Notes: generated from the letters alone by a model not told the origin. A stretch of DNA of 64,000 nucleotides from Corydoras sp. C115 (GCA_019802505.1 JAFMOC010000194.1:387501-451500); one strand, 5' to 3'. Positions 11,099 to 21,995 are shown, counted from the first letter of the stretch. Made by a program: numbers and translations.

Positions 11099-11672
11099 TT
11101 CTAGACTCACATACTGTAAAGAACCAGCTCCTCTGTTCACTGCAGACAAACCAAATCATAATTGGTATCTGATTAATTGCTGACTTCGGTACGACGCAGC
11201 TGAGATATTTTTGGCGGCTGATGAGGCGGCGTCCTTGTCAGTGGATTTGACGTCGACAGCGATCTTGCTTCCCTGTGAAAGGTGCTCATCGTCCCCACTG
11301 CGAAAGTCGACGCTCATTTGTGTAACATCACAATCACTCCATTGTTCAGCTGTGGTTCCTGGCCGCGGTCCCAGTCCTGGCTGACTGCGGCATCCGGCAC
11401 CGGGTTCTCCTCCCTTATTGGTTTAAGACCGCCGCGGATTCAGGAAGCGCCGTTGAGGGGATTTGGGCTGGATGAGCCGGTGTAATCCACTACACTGAAA
11501 CTTTCACCAATCCTCAATTTAATTACATTCACCCCCACACACCCCTCTTCCGTACATCCACAGAACGTCTCGCACAACGTCCGCTTCACTCGCACAACGA
11601 AATATCATTTCCCCCAGAGATCAGCAGGACTGATATTTATTCTAATTTACTAAAACTATAACGATCAGTGTG
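11099..11672. other. Unique sequence, nothing recognised
   Basis: No supported feature. Confidence 0.5.
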
Positions 11673-11882
11673 GGCGGCACGGTGGCTTAGTGGTTGCCAT
11701 GTTCTCCTCTCAGCGCTGGGGATTCCTGGTTCGAATACCAATCTGGGTGGAGTTTGCATGTTCTCCCCGTGTCCACGTGGTTTCCCCCAATTCCAACAAC
11801 ATGGATCAAGGTCAACTGAATTCTCCAAATTGCCCCATATAGACCCTAATTTAGGAATAAGCTGAAAATAATGGATGGATGG
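11673..11882 (+). mobile_element. V-SINE family A with internal deletion
   Basis: The head and 3' tail are present, but the middle between CATATAG and ACCCTAAT is deleted. It is followed 16 bp later by another copy. Confidence 0.88.
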
Positions 11883-11898
11883 ATAATGATCAGTGAGG

Positions 11899-12064
11899 GT
11901 AGCATGGTGCTTTAGCGGTTGCCATGTTCTCCTCTCGGTTCGAATCCCAATCTGGGTGGAGTTTGCATGTTCTCCCCATGTCCGCGTGGGTTTCCTCCAG
12001 GTTCTCCGATTTCCTCCCACAGTCCAAAAAACATGGATCAAGGTCAAGTGAATTCTCCAAATTG
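11899..12064 (+). mobile_element. V-SINE family A, 5' half
   Basis: The head has lost several bases before the B box. The copy ends after AATTCTCCAAATTG. Confidence 0.88.
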
Positions 12065-12456
12065 AAACTGAAGGGGTTGGACACGAGCGCTCATCAATAA
12101 GACATTAATTTACATATTTACATACAAGATGACCCCCCCCATACCAGTCTGTCCTCCTGTCTTTCTCACTGCTTTATTACTTCAATCCCTCAGCTGTTTA
12201 TTCCCTGATTGCCTCCCATATTGACTCCCGGCACTTCAGCACTGATCGTTACAGAGTAAGCGCTCGTTTCAAAACGTTTAATTGATTGGATTATGATAAT
12301 GTGTCTGCTTCAGTTTCCTGTCAGCTGATACTGTAGATAAAATTAAAGAACACAGGTTCTGATGTGCGAATTTAACCCGATTCTAAATCAGCAGAGGGGT
12401 TAGTTCCGTCACCGATAGATAGGAAGTCAATAAGGGATTAAGCAGAAGATAATGAG

Positions 12457-12646
<190 letters not shown>

Positions 12647-12659
12647 AAGCTTATAGCCT

Positions 12660-12785
12660 CAAGACATCATTAACAATAACACACACCTCTGAGCGCTTCA
12701 CATTCGTATCAATACGTGACCTACATTACATTATTTTAAAATCAGACAATACAGATTAATATAAACCGGTTCAACACTATATCCA
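12660..12785 (-). repeat. Unclassified dispersed repeat R1, copy 1
   Basis: The reverse complement of 12664-12712 matches 31120-31168 almost base for base (TTGATACGAATGTGAAGC is shared). The outer part also matches 60092-60135. Confidence 0.8.
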
Positions 12786-13327
12786 TTCAGTATGGTACAG
12801 TTTTATACTGGACACTGCTCGGGATACACCTCTCCCATTGGTCCAGGTTCTAACTGCCGTGTTCCCAATCCCTCAATCACATGATCACATGTCAATACCT
12901 GTTGATGCCATGGGTTGCAAGAACTTCCAATCTGAGAGCTTGTGGTGGTTCATAACTAGGTTTCAATGCAGAAGACACCGCGAAAATTGGAAATCCGTCC
13001 TATGGACCCAACGTGGCAGGAACATGGCAAAAACCTTCATTAATAAAGTACCACAAACAATTAAACAGAGCTCCAACCCTTCCCCCACAAAGGGAGGGCT
13101 TTTAAACTTTACAAAAGGTAAATCACACAGCTGAAACTAATAGAACTGAATAAAGGAGAATTAATTAAACAATGAACGCTCACAGCTGCACCAGATTACA
13201 CTGATTAACAAATAATACCCACAGGGCCCCATAGAGGGGGCTGTTGTGCCTTTCTGGATGTAACTGTAACACCACCATTGGCCAGTAGATGTGACACAGA
13301 CAATTTAGTATCTCTAATTGACATCAG
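12786..13327. other. Repeat-like sequence, unclassified
   Basis: It has no coding potential. GGGCCCCATAGAGGGGGC and CTGTTGTGCCTTTCTGGATG suggest an LTR-type relic, but no ends or primer site can be shown. Confidence 0.3.
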
Positions 13328-13662
13328 GGGCGGCACGGTGGCTTGGTTAGCACGTTCGCCTCTCAGCGCTAGGGATTCCCGGTTCGAATCCCAATCTGGG
13401 GGGAGTTTGCATGTTCTCCCCGTGTCCGCGTGGGTTTCCTCCGGTTCTCCGGTTTCCTCCCACAGTCCAAAAACATGGATCAAGTTAATTGAGTTCTCTA
13501 AATTGCCCCATATAGAGTGTGTTTGAGTGTGTACCCAGCGATGGATTGGCGCCCTGTCCTGGGTGTATCTGCCCACCGCCCGAGACGTTCTCCCCTGGAG
13601 GGACATGGGGAACCCCGCGACCCTAATAGAGGATAAAGCGGAAGATAATAGATGAATGAATA
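13328..13662 (+). mobile_element. V-SINE family A in the left arm of the inverted duplication
   Basis: This full-length copy ends in GATGAATGAATA. It is the mirror of the copy at 14548. Confidence 0.92.
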
Positions 13663-13867
13663 GTTATTAACTAAATGAATCGATCCATTATTTAGATAAA
13701 CGGTCCGTTTGGCATTTCGCAGTGTTAATAAATCATTATAATAATAAAGCAGCAACATCAGACAGACAGCAGGAACTCGGACACTTAGACCTCCGACCTT
13801 AGAGTGGTAGGTTTGAGAACGTGGGAATGCGGGAGCATATTGTTGGGATCCCTAACGGGGGAAGCGG

Positions 13868-13960
13868 CACCCGATACGTTCTCCCCTGGATCGGCATGGG
13901 GAACCCCACCGCGACCCTAATAGAGGATAAAGCGGGAGATAATGAATGAATGAATGAATA
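13868..13960 (+). mobile_element. V-SINE family A, 3' fragment in the duplication spacer
   Basis: It covers ACGTTCTCCCCTGGATCGGC to the (GAAT)n tail. It marks the inner border of the left arm. Confidence 0.85.
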
Positions 13961-14350
13961 ATTGACATCAGCATTTCTTTGGAACGTGGAAGGACACCAG
14001 GAACCCTGAGGGGAACCCATTCAGACACCCAGAACCCTCTTACCGTCAAACAGGAACTCTAAGAACCTGGATCGCACAATCATTCTTTTACACGGACAAA
14101 TGAGTGATCTGTGTTCTAAAAGGTTCCTCTGAACTTGAAGGGGGCGGGGAGTGATATTGGTTCCAGGTACTCGAGCCTCATACGTCAGTAAAATGAGTTC
14201 TGCTTGGTTCTGACCCTGAGATGGAACAATACACAAGGATATTGGAAACCATGGATGGTGCATATTCTGGGACAAAGGCATTTTAAAATAAATATGTTTT
14301 TTAAAGTTTGACCTCGTAATGACGACGTGGGTGTGCAGAATGTGCAGGTT
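13961..14350. other. Spacer of the inverted duplication
   Basis: Unique text with no gene. It is the loop between the two arms. Confidence 0.5.
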
Positions 14351-14547
14351 CCGCTTCCCCCGTTAGGGATCCCAACAATATGTTCCCGCGTTCCCACGTT
14401 CTCAAACCTACCACTCTAAGGTCGGAGGTCTAAGTGTCCAAGTCTGTCTGATGTTGCTGCTTTATTATTATAATGATTTATTAACACTGCGAAATGCCAA
14501 ACGGATCATTTATCTAAATAATGGATCGATTAATTTAGTTAATAACT

Positions 14548-14896
14548 ATTCATTCATCTATTATCTTCCGCTTTATCCTCTATTAGGGTCGCGGGGGGGT
14601 TCCCCATGTCCCTCCAGGGGAGAACGTCTCGGGCGGTGGGCAGATACACCCAGGACAGGACGCCAATCCATCACTGAACACACACTCACTCACACAGACA
14701 CACGCTATATGGTGCAAATTGGAGAATTCAATTGACTTGAGCCATGTTGTTGGACTGTGGGAGGAAACTGGAGAACCCGGAGGAACCCACACGGACACGG
14801 GGAGAACATGGAAACTCCACCCAGATTGGGATTCAAACCGGGAATCCCTAGTGCTGAGAGGAGAACATGCTAAACCACTAAGCCACAGTGCCGCCC
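14548..14896 (-). mobile_element. V-SINE family A in the right arm of the inverted duplication
   Basis: This full-length minus copy ends with the head at AAGCCACAGTGCCGCCC. Confidence 0.92.
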
Positions 14897-14942
14897 AGTT
14901 AATAATTAATTAACTTTAAATAATTTATTAATTAAAGTTAGA

Positions 14943-15155
14943 TGCAAAAGTATTAGGACACATCTTGTTATCCATGGTTATACAATCAGACATTTTACAC
15001 AATTAGATGATAAGCCTTGTGAAAACAGTTTAGGGAAGGCCCTTACCTGTGTCCTGAACTCAACCCCATAAAACAGCTTTGAGACGAATTAGTACAACGA
15101 TTGTGAGCGAGGTCCTTTTGTCCAACATCAGTGCCTGACCTCACCTTAGAACTTA
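14943..15155 (+). pseudogene. Internally deleted relic of a second Tc1-like element
   Basis: It starts with AAAAGTATTAGGACACATCT, similar to the start of a very common fish Tc1 family, then jumps to GTTTAGGGAAGGCCCTTACC and CTGAACTCAACCCCATAAAA. The latter matches the region encoding PDLNPIEHLW in that family, here broken by a stop where Ile-Glu should be. It ends with GTCCAACATCAGTGCCTGAC. Most of the transposase is missing. The family differs from the element at 22088. Confidence 0.7.
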
Positions 15156-15166
15156 TGGTTTAATAT

Positions 15167-15167
15167 G

Positions 15168-15206
<39 letters not shown>
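15167..15206 (+). repeat. (TAT)n microsatellite
   Basis: About 13 ATT units immediately before a SINE. Confidence 0.95.
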
Positions 15207-15207
<1 letters not shown>

Positions 15208-15219
15208 TAATTTATCATG

Positions 15220-15345
15220 TTCTGCTTAATCCTCTACTGGGGTCATGGGGGGTGGGGGTTTCCATGCCCATCCAGGGGAGAATTTTCGGGTGCTTTGCAG
15301 ATACACCCAGGACGGGGTTCCAATCTATACCTGGGCACACCCACT

Positions 15346-15376
<31 letters not shown>

Positions 15377-15536
15377 TATATAGGGGCAACTGAGAGCAGA
15401 TAAATCACCTTGAATCCATGTTTTTGGATTGTGGGAGGAAACTGGAGAACCCAGAGGAACCAATGAGGACACAAGGAGAACATGCAAACAGCTTGGGATT
15501 CGAACTGGGATTCTGAACCCACAGCGCCCCTCAGAG
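15220..15536 (-). mobile_element. V-SINE family A, head partly lost
   Basis: The 3' end and core are present with a CA run at 15352-15376. The antisense head stops shortly after the B box. Confidence 0.88.
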
Positions 15537-16056
15537 GGTCAAGAGGTGACCGTCCTGCATTCAATTTAAATAAGTCGGGATTTATCGAGCCGGCATCGGC
15601 ATCTGATTTACGGACTGGACGACCTCCCCCTACCCCTCCCTCCTTCCTCCTCCCCCCTACCCCGCTCTGTTTAGTGAGAATTAATGGAAGGCATTAGATG
15701 CACCCGGTCTTGGCATCTCAAGCCCACTGGATGAGCGCAGTACGGAGACCCCTGGGCAAAAGCCGAAAATGGGCCAGCCTCTCAGAACTGCAGCGTGTTG
15801 AGAATTTAATGGTCTTAACGATAAACCCGGCGTCTGGGAGCCAGGCTTAACGATTAAACAATTAATCATTATTGGATGATCTGCAAGTTTGCACAGTCTG
15901 CTCGTTCGCTCACAGGGCATTAGAGCCAATCCGGGGGTGGGGCTATGGTAAAGGGGTGGAGTTTGAGTCATCGCTACACAAATAAACAGTAATTGTTGTT
16001 GGGACGACGTTGAAAAACTTATTGTTTTGTGTCTTGGGGGGGGCGGGGTTTCAGTC
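15537..16056. other. Unique sequence, possible conserved block
   Basis: ACGATTAAACAATTAATCAT at 15850 is a dense TAAT cluster. No gene is seen. Confidence 0.4.
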
Positions 16057-16392
16057 ATGCCTGGTGGTGTAGTGTTTGGCATGTTCTCCTCTCAGCACTG
16101 GGCGTCCAGGTTCCAATCCCACTCTGGGTGGATTTTCCCTCGTCTCTCTCCATGTCTGCAATGGTTTTCCTCCGAGTTCTCTGATTTCTTCCCGCAGTTC
16201 AAAAACATGGATTCAAGGTAATTTGACTGCTCTAAATTGCCCCTTATAGAGTGTGTCTGTGTGAGTGTGTTATGTGCCCAGCCATGGATTGGTGTCCTGA
16301 CCTAGGTGTATCTGCCCAGCGCCTGAAATGTTCTCCCCTTGATGAGCATGAGGAACCCAACTGCCCCGGGACCCTAGTAGACGACAAGTTGA
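16057..16392 (+). mobile_element. V-SINE family A, full length, diverged
   Basis: The B box is altered to GGTTCCAATCC and the core reads TTTCTTCCCGCAGTTCAAAA. It is older than most copies. Confidence 0.87.
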
Positions 16393-16393
16393 A

Positions 16394-16430
16394 GAAACCG
16401 GTTAGGGGAAGGCCCTTCTCTGCTCCATGA
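16394..16430 (+). pseudogene. Short fragment of the second Tc1-like family
   Basis: GGTTAGGGGAAGGCCCTTCT followed by CTGCTCCATGA resembles one block of the transposase gene. It lies between a V-SINE and a family C SINE. It is too short to be sure. Confidence 0.35.
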
Positions 16431-16445
16431 GAGAACACAAAATGT

Positions 16446-16624
16446 CTATTAGGGGCAGTCATAGGCTTGGGGTTAAGGAACCAGACTTGCGACCTGAAGG
16501 TACCTGGTTCAATTCCCGATCCCACCAAGTCCCTTGGGCAAGGCCCCCAACCCAGCAAATCTTATAGAATGCCTTCTGAAACGCGCTTAGAGCTACAAAT
16601 AAAGAACCAGCATGTAATGTAATG
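16446..16624 (+). mobile_element. tRNA-like SINE family C
   Basis: It starts TTAGGGGCAGTCATAGGC, has TTGCGACCTGAAGGTACCTG followed by a B-box-like GGTTCAATTCC, and ends with CATGTAATGTAATG. The same pattern recurs at 45557 and partly at 19509. It is tRNA-derived by its head, but I cannot name it. Confidence 0.7.
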
Positions 16625-17890
16625 TCATTCAAGCTCCTGTAGATGGCACATGTTGGCCTTCCGAACCTTTTATGCACATGGTGTGTATTACAGTTGTTAT
16701 TTGTAATAAGGAGACATTAATAAATCAATGATCCATCGATAGAGCCCTAATGCTGGACACGGATCTGGACTCTTAATATTGGAGTCAGGTCTGCAGCAGC
16801 ATGCTGTCCGTCCCCTAAACCTGCAGAGATTTAAGACGCTCACATCTACACGATTGCTGGAAGGAGCCATGCTGTCTGCAGAGGTCCTCGTTGCTGCCGG
16901 CGGGCGTTTATGTGCTGTTATTCGCTCAGTGAGGGTCCAGGCATCGGTGCCGGATGATTTCCGGGGGCTGGTTGGGAAGGCGTCTCGGCTCTAACCAGCG
17001 TGGCTCGGCCCGGCTCGGTTTGTGTTTACCGGCGGCTTCACGCCGAGTCGGGGAAAAAAAGTTGGAATGGAGTACACGGAGTCGTCCTTATTGTTTGTTT
17101 ACCCGGAGCCCGAGCCTCTGTGCGACACCTCTCAGGGGTCAGGGCACGTCGACGCCCATCGCTCTTCCCCAGCGATGCACCCTGGGCTTTAATTCTGCTG
17201 GTGTACCAGTTGCTGTGTTCGAGTGTTCTCCCTCCAAAGCTCGAATTACCAAGCAGGCTCCCCTGCTGTTAATCTGATAAGATCGCGGTTCATTACCGCC
17301 ACGGCCGGGGCGCTGGGTTTCCATCAACGGAGATCTCGTTTGCGGGACAGGGAAATGAAACTAATAGGATTCTCGTCCTCGTCGACCGACTGTGCGGCAC
17401 GCACCTCTCACCATCGGCGTTGATTAACGGGCGATCAAGAGCGATCCTCTTTATCTGGCTTCGCAGCTCGGCGGACCCACGCCCGCCCGTCCGTCCGTTG
17501 GCGTGATTTATCGCCTTCGACTCATCGATTTTCCCCCAAACTAACGTTACTGCAGGAGAGTGCAATTTAAAGACGCACCGCTGAAAGCCTGTCTGCTATC
17601 TGCTCGTCTGGCCTTCGGGGGGAACCCTTCCATCATCCAGCTGCATTGCAGTATCAGGACCCAGAAGGTTCCTCCAGCCTCCATCTACCCTGAGAGATGC
17701 TCAAAGCCCCCCGGAGCCCTGGACGATCTTCATTCTCCAGCGTGCTAATTAACGATGAATCTGTACGAGTTCCTGCTCTGTTCCCTCCACCAGCAGGTGT
17801 CTCCATGTCCAAGACCATTGACCTGCAGAATTTTGTCCAAGTCCAGAAGATCAAATAAAAACCAAAGAAAATAACAAAAGACAGACATAC
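16625..17890. other. Unique GC-richer sequence
   Basis: Several short overlapping open frames exist on both strands, with no domain, start context or splice pattern to support a gene. Confidence 0.45.
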
Positions 17891-18134
17891 ACTCCATCCA
17901 TCGCCTTTCACTTAATCCTGTATATGGGTCACAGGGGGTTGGGGTGGGGTGTGATGGTGGTGGAGGTGGTGGTGAGGGGGGGGGGGGTTGGTGTGTGTTC
18001 CCATGCCCATCCTGGAGAGATCATTAAGAATGGGCTCTGGAAAGATACAACCATAACGGAGCCACACACTCAGACACATAGACGAAATAGGTGCAATATT
18101 TCTTTTTATAGGGGCAATTTAGAGCATTCTTGCC
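17891..18134 (-). mobile_element. V-SINE family A, 3' half, fused to a family B SINE
   Basis: The tail CATCCATC and 3' part are followed by a G-rich insertion (17936-17995). The copy stops at GCAATTTAGAGCATT, where family B sequence begins without a gap. Confidence 0.78.
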
Positions 18135-18232
18135 CAAGGGCCCACATTGGAAACTTTAGTGAAAATGGGATTCGAACCCTCAACCTTTGGATTGATACCC
18201 CAACATCTGAACCACTGAGCTACCACCACACC
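18135..18232 (-). mobile_element. SINE family B head, minus strand
   Basis: CTTGCCCAAGGGCCCACATT and GGGATTCGAACCCTCAACC (B box reversed) mark the tRNA-like head of family B. It joins directly to family A on the left. Confidence 0.75.
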
Positions 18233-18242
18233 CGCACCACTA

Positions 18243-18362
18243 ATTCATTCATTATCTTCCACTTAAATGGGTTCCCCATGCCTATGCAGGGGAGAACGTT
18301 ATGGGTGCTGGGCAGATACACCCAGGAGAAGGCGCCAATCCATCACTGGGCACACTCACAAT
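18243..18362 (-). mobile_element. V-SINE family A, 3' third
   Basis: The (ATTC)n tail leads into the 3' part. It stops at GGGCACACTCACA. Confidence 0.85.
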
Positions 18363-19200
18363 GCGCCGCATCACGGTCACATCACGGCAGTTCCGTCTAC
18401 GGTTAATCTTTTCCTCGGCTTCCGTATTCGTGTTCTGATTTTGGGAGTTCTCCACCTCGTGATTCAGTCCATGGTTCGAGCAGAACCCGCGGTGACCATG
18501 CTGGGGCGCCGTGGAGACCGGCACGCCAAAGAAAAGCCATGCCCCCCCACCATGTGGCGCATTGAACTCCTGTGTACCTCTTTATCCATGCTCGGTTGCC
18601 ATGTATGTGATAAACTCCCAGTTTGGGCTCCCGATCCCTCCTCCTCATGCTCGGCACGTCGGAACGCCGAGTCGGCCGGATCCACGAGGCCTCTCAGCGG
18701 AACGGCGCCAGGGTTCTGAGGAGGAGACGGCAGCGGGTGGAGCCGTATAAGAACCCGGTTCTCCACGGCGTGATGTGGACCTGCCGTCAGAACATGCTTC
18801 GCTCGGCTAATTAACTTCTCCGGAGAGTTCTGAATGCACGCCGGCGATCCGGCCTCAACGCCGGATCGGCACAATTAAGTAGCCTAACCCCACTTACCGG
18901 ATGACTCCGCTATTAACTATTAACGACGGCCGCTCGCAGGCCACGCAATTAAAATTTTAATCACCAGCTGCTGAACGGATTCACTGCAGGAAAAAAAAAA
19001 ACGGAAAACCTGAGACTCGAACCGCGGAAATGCAAGACGGAGTGGTTCGGCACACGGTGCACCACTAATTAAAATGGGCTGAATACTAAACCAACTAATA
19101 AGGTTTTAATTAATAGAAATAAAATATGAATGATGCACGTCAAAATGATTTTAAAATGATAATTAAAATAAATCAATTCAATTAAACTGTGTTTTTCCAA
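18363..19200. other. Unique sequence
   Basis: The part 18480-18880 is GC-rich with open frames of up to 150 codons on both strands and no recognisable domain. The part after 18900 is AT-rich with AATTAAAATTTTAATCACC. Confidence 0.45.
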
Positions 19201-19505
19201 TGGGGCGGCAAGGTGCTATGGTGATTAGCATGTTCTCCTCTCAGCCCCGGGGATCCAGGTTCGAATCCCGATCTGGGTGGAGTTTGCATGTTCTCACCGT
19301 GTCCGTGTGGGTTTCCTTCGGGTTCTCCGGTTTCCTCCCACAGGCCAAAACCATGGATTCAAGGTGAGTTGGATGCTCCAAATTGCCCAATATGGAGTGT
19401 GATAGATCGGCGCCCTGTCCTGGGTGCCAGAACCCGAAACGTTCTCCCTTGGTTGGGAATGGGGAACCCCCCCCTTGTTGAGGATTAAGTGAAATATAAT
19501 AAACG
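19201..19505 (+). mobile_element. V-SINE family A, near full length
   Basis: The B box GGTTCGAATCC is intact. The GTGTG segment is nearly lost. It ends at GAGGATTAAGTGAAATATAA. Confidence 0.9.
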
Positions 19506-19508
19506 ATT

Positions 19509-19585
19509 CCCCGTCCCACCAAGTACTACGACTGAAGGTTCCTTGGTCAAGGCACCTACCCCCAGTTGCTCCCTAGGTGGCATAT
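19509..19585 (+). mobile_element. SINE family C fragment
   Basis: CCCACCAAGTACTACGACTG and GTTGCTCCCTAGGTGGCATA match the copy at 45557. Confidence 0.6.
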
Positions 19586-19587
19586 AC

Positions 19588-19728
19588 AGGGTGCCCAGTG
19601 TTTAGGTCGTTGGGCTATTAATCTGAAGGTTTTGGGTTCAAATCCCATGACCAATATGGGCCCTTGAGCAAGACCCGCAACCTTCATTAGTTCAGGGGCG
19701 TGGTCCCTGTGCTCTGACCCCAACCGGA
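19588..19728 (+). mobile_element. SINE family B, 3' truncated
   Basis: The head TTGGGCTATTAATCTGAAGG and B box GGGTTCAAATCCC are clear. The 3' tail is lost. Confidence 0.78.
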
Positions 19729-19731
19729 TAT

Positions 19732-19830
19732 AGGTTCGTATACCAGACTGGGTGGAGTTTGCATATTTTCAATGAGTTCGCTTGGGTTTCCTCCGTGTTC
19801 TCCGGTTTCCTCCCACAGTCCAAAAACTCT
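19732..19830 (+). mobile_element. V-SINE family A, 5' third
   Basis: GGTTCGTATACC (mutated B box) to CAGTCCAAAAACT is present. It then fuses to reversed family B sequence. Confidence 0.8.
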
Positions 19831-19879
19831 TTGGATTGATACCCCAACACCCGAACCACTGAGCTACCACCACACCCCC
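19831..19879 (-). mobile_element. SINE family B head fragment
   Basis: GGATTGATACCCCAACACCC and GAACCACTGAGCTACCACC match the copy at 18135. A further A-family tail scrap lies at 19898-19940. Confidence 0.7.
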
Positions 19880-19974
19880 ACCACAAGTGTAGAGGAACAT
19901 TCATCCATTCATTCATTCATTATCTTCCACTTAATGGGGTTTCCCAGTGACCTGAAGGTCCTCAGTTTAATTCA

Positions 19975-20190
19975 TACAGGGTGCCCGGTGGTTTGGTCAT
20001 TGGGCTATTAATCTGAAGGTTATGGGTTCAAATCCCATGACCAATGTGGGCCCTTGAGCAAGACCCTCAACCCTACCCTCATTGCTTTAGGGGTGCGGTC
20101 CCTGTGCTCTGACCCCAACCGTCAAGTTGGGATCCTTGTAAGTCACTTTGAATAAAGGCGCCTGTTAAATGACCCAAAAGTAAATGTCCA
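19975..20190 (+). mobile_element. SINE family B, full length
   Basis: The head has TTGGGCTATTAATCTGAAGG and GGGTTCAAATCCC. The tail has GTAAGTCACTTTGAATAAAG and CGCCTGTTAAATGACC, the common fish SINE tail whose reverse reads AGCAGACGCTTTTATCC. Confidence 0.85.
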
Positions 20191-20522
20191 ACAAACGACG
20201 TACGCTTCGGGTGCAATACTGCACTCAACCAACTGAGGCAGCAAACCTCAGTTGTAACCTCACCAGCCAAAGACCAATCGTCTCCACCTCGGAATTGGGA
20301 CGATGTGTGGCTTAATCACTGCGCTGTGCATGAAGGCGTCTATATAAACGACATCCTCCTAATGTTCACAGAGCTCTTAATCAGGAACTAATTAATTAAT
20401 TGTTCATTTATTAACCGCGGTGTGTTTAAAACAGACCAAACTGGCGGCCCAGTCCTCATGCGTCTGTCGTGTTCGTTACCTCAGATTCCTTTCAGCTTCA
20501 TTGTCATTCACCGCTGATGTAA

Positions 20523-20577
<55 letters not shown>

Positions 20578-20904
20578 GTTGGGGGGGGTGTGCATGTCGA
20601 TAATAAATAAATAATCTGAACCCGGAGTCCATTTGTTCTGCGAACATGTGATGAATGCACGATGACTTACCTGCACACATGAATCACCTCTTTTGTAATT
20701 CCGCTGGTTTACGGGGGGTTGCCACGGCAACGGGCGCGATGCTGCGGTTACAGCCGCGCGGCAGACGAGCCGAACCGGAATATTCAGATTTATTATAGTG
20801 AAAATACAGGAGCACACGTTAACTCCATGCGGGGGTTCATGGAAAATATTTTTGAGTGTGTCTAAAAGATTTTGGGTGCATTTATCCAAAAAGAAGATCT
20901 GTGT
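20191..20904. other. Unique sequence around a GT microsatellite
   Basis: No gene or further repeat was recognised. Confidence 0.45.
20525..20570 (+). repeat. (GT)n microsatellite
   Basis: About 22 GT units followed by GGTGGGTGG. Confidence 0.96.
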
Positions 20905-21183
20905 GGGGTGGCTTAGTGGTTGGTATGTTCTCCTCTCAGCGCTGGGGATTCCCGGTTTGAATCACAATCTGGGTGGAGTGTCCATGTTCTCCCCGTGTCC
21001 GCGTGGGTTTCCTCTGGGTTCTCCGGTTTCCTCCCATAGTTCAAAAACATGGATTCAAGGTAAATTGACTGCTCTAAATTGCCCCTATATAGTTTGTGTG
21101 TCTGTGGAGTGTGTGCCCAGCGATGGATTGACGTCCTGTCCTGGGTGTATCTGCCCAATGCCCGAAACGTTCTCCCCTCGAGA
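20905..21183 (+). mobile_element. V-SINE family A, 3' truncated, followed by GT run
   Basis: The head to ACGTTCTCCCCTCGAGAA is present. A (GT)n tract at 21185-21208 replaces the 3' end. Confidence 0.9.
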
Positions 21184-21280
21184 ATGTGTGTGTGTGTGTG
21201 TGTGTGTGGGACTCCATGTGTGTATGTAATATGTTCCGGTGTTCCGTGGAGCTGGTGTGTAAACAGTCTGGTCTTTATAG

Positions 21281-21376
21281 CTGAACCTGTGGAGAACCCG
21301 CCGCTCTCTCCGCAGCGGGCCGACACGCCGTCCGAGGAAAATGATGAAGACGAGCAGAAGGGCCGGGAAACCCGAG
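21281..21376 (+). other. Possible protein-coding exon, unidentified
   Basis: A pyrimidine-containing stretch GTCTGGTCTTTATAG ends at 21280 and could be a splice acceptor. A second one (CGCTCTCTCCGCAG) ends at 21315. The frame after them reads EPVENPPLSPQRADTPSE followed by a run of Glu, Asp and Asn and then QKGRETRG. This Ser/Pro plus acidic text with mixed codons differs from the repeat-derived frames elsewhere and resembles a disordered part of a nuclear protein. No good donor site follows within 60 bp and I do not recognise the protein. Confidence 0.22.
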
Positions 21377-21675
21377 GCTCTGCGTTATTAGCTCCGTGTA
21401 TTAAAATTCCGTTCATGCGACATGCCGAACCCTGCGGGGAGCAAACGCACCATGCCGAATATTACCACGGGACCTTCTCTCGAACCCTCGCCATTTCATC
21501 CATCTCATTCTCGCCGCTCTCATCCACCTCTGTTCCCCCGCTCAACGGAGTGGAGCGAATCTGAACCTCACAGTCCCCCGACCATTCCGAGCTGTATCGC
21601 ACCGGGGAACGTCTGATTTCCCATCCCATTAATCAGGAACCAAGGTTTTTTTTATTATTGCTAATTAATATTCAA

Positions 21676-21995
21676 TTTAATCCTCTACTAGGGTCGTGTG
21701 TGTGGGGGGGGTGTTCCCCATACCCATCCAGGGGAGAACGTTTTGGGCGCTGGGCAGATACTCCCAGGACAGGGGGGAAATCTATCACTGGACACACACA
21801 CTCACACAGACATACTCTATATGGGGCAATTTAGAGCATTCAATTCACCTTGAATCCATGTTGTTGGACTGGGGGAGGAAACCGGAGAACCCGGAGGAAA
21901 CCCACATGGACCTGAGGAGAACATGCAAACTCCACGCAGATAGGGATTCGTACCTGGATCCCCAGCGATGAAAGGAGAACATGCTAAACCAACAC
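21676..21995 (-). mobile_element. V-SINE family A, near full length
   Basis: It runs from AATCCTCTACTAGGGTCG to the head at about 21995. The TA array holding the Tc1 element follows. Confidence 0.9.

Larger units (their letters stand above)
13328..14896. repeat. Large inverted duplication, arms of about 540 bp
   Basis: The left arm is 13328-13867 and the right arm is 14351-14896, separated by about 480 bp. Each arm consists of a full V-SINE on the outer side and about 200 bp of shared non-SINE sequence on the inner side. Landmarks are TTAGATAAACGGTCCGTTTG on the left with its near complement at 14500-14520, and GGGGGAAGCGG on the left against CCGCTTCCCCC on the right. The arms differ by scattered substitutions. 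A hairpin would be possible. Confidence 0.9.

Noticed and set aside
18464..18874. A 136-codon minus frame and a 150-codon plus frame in GC-rich sequence.
   Set aside because: They overlap each other, have no domain or typical exon borders, and GC-rich DNA has few stops by chance.
19600..20060. tRNA-like segments with GGGTTCAAATCCC that might be tRNA genes.
   Set aside because: No cloverleaf with acceptor pairing is seen. The segments continue into SINE bodies and recur in several copies.
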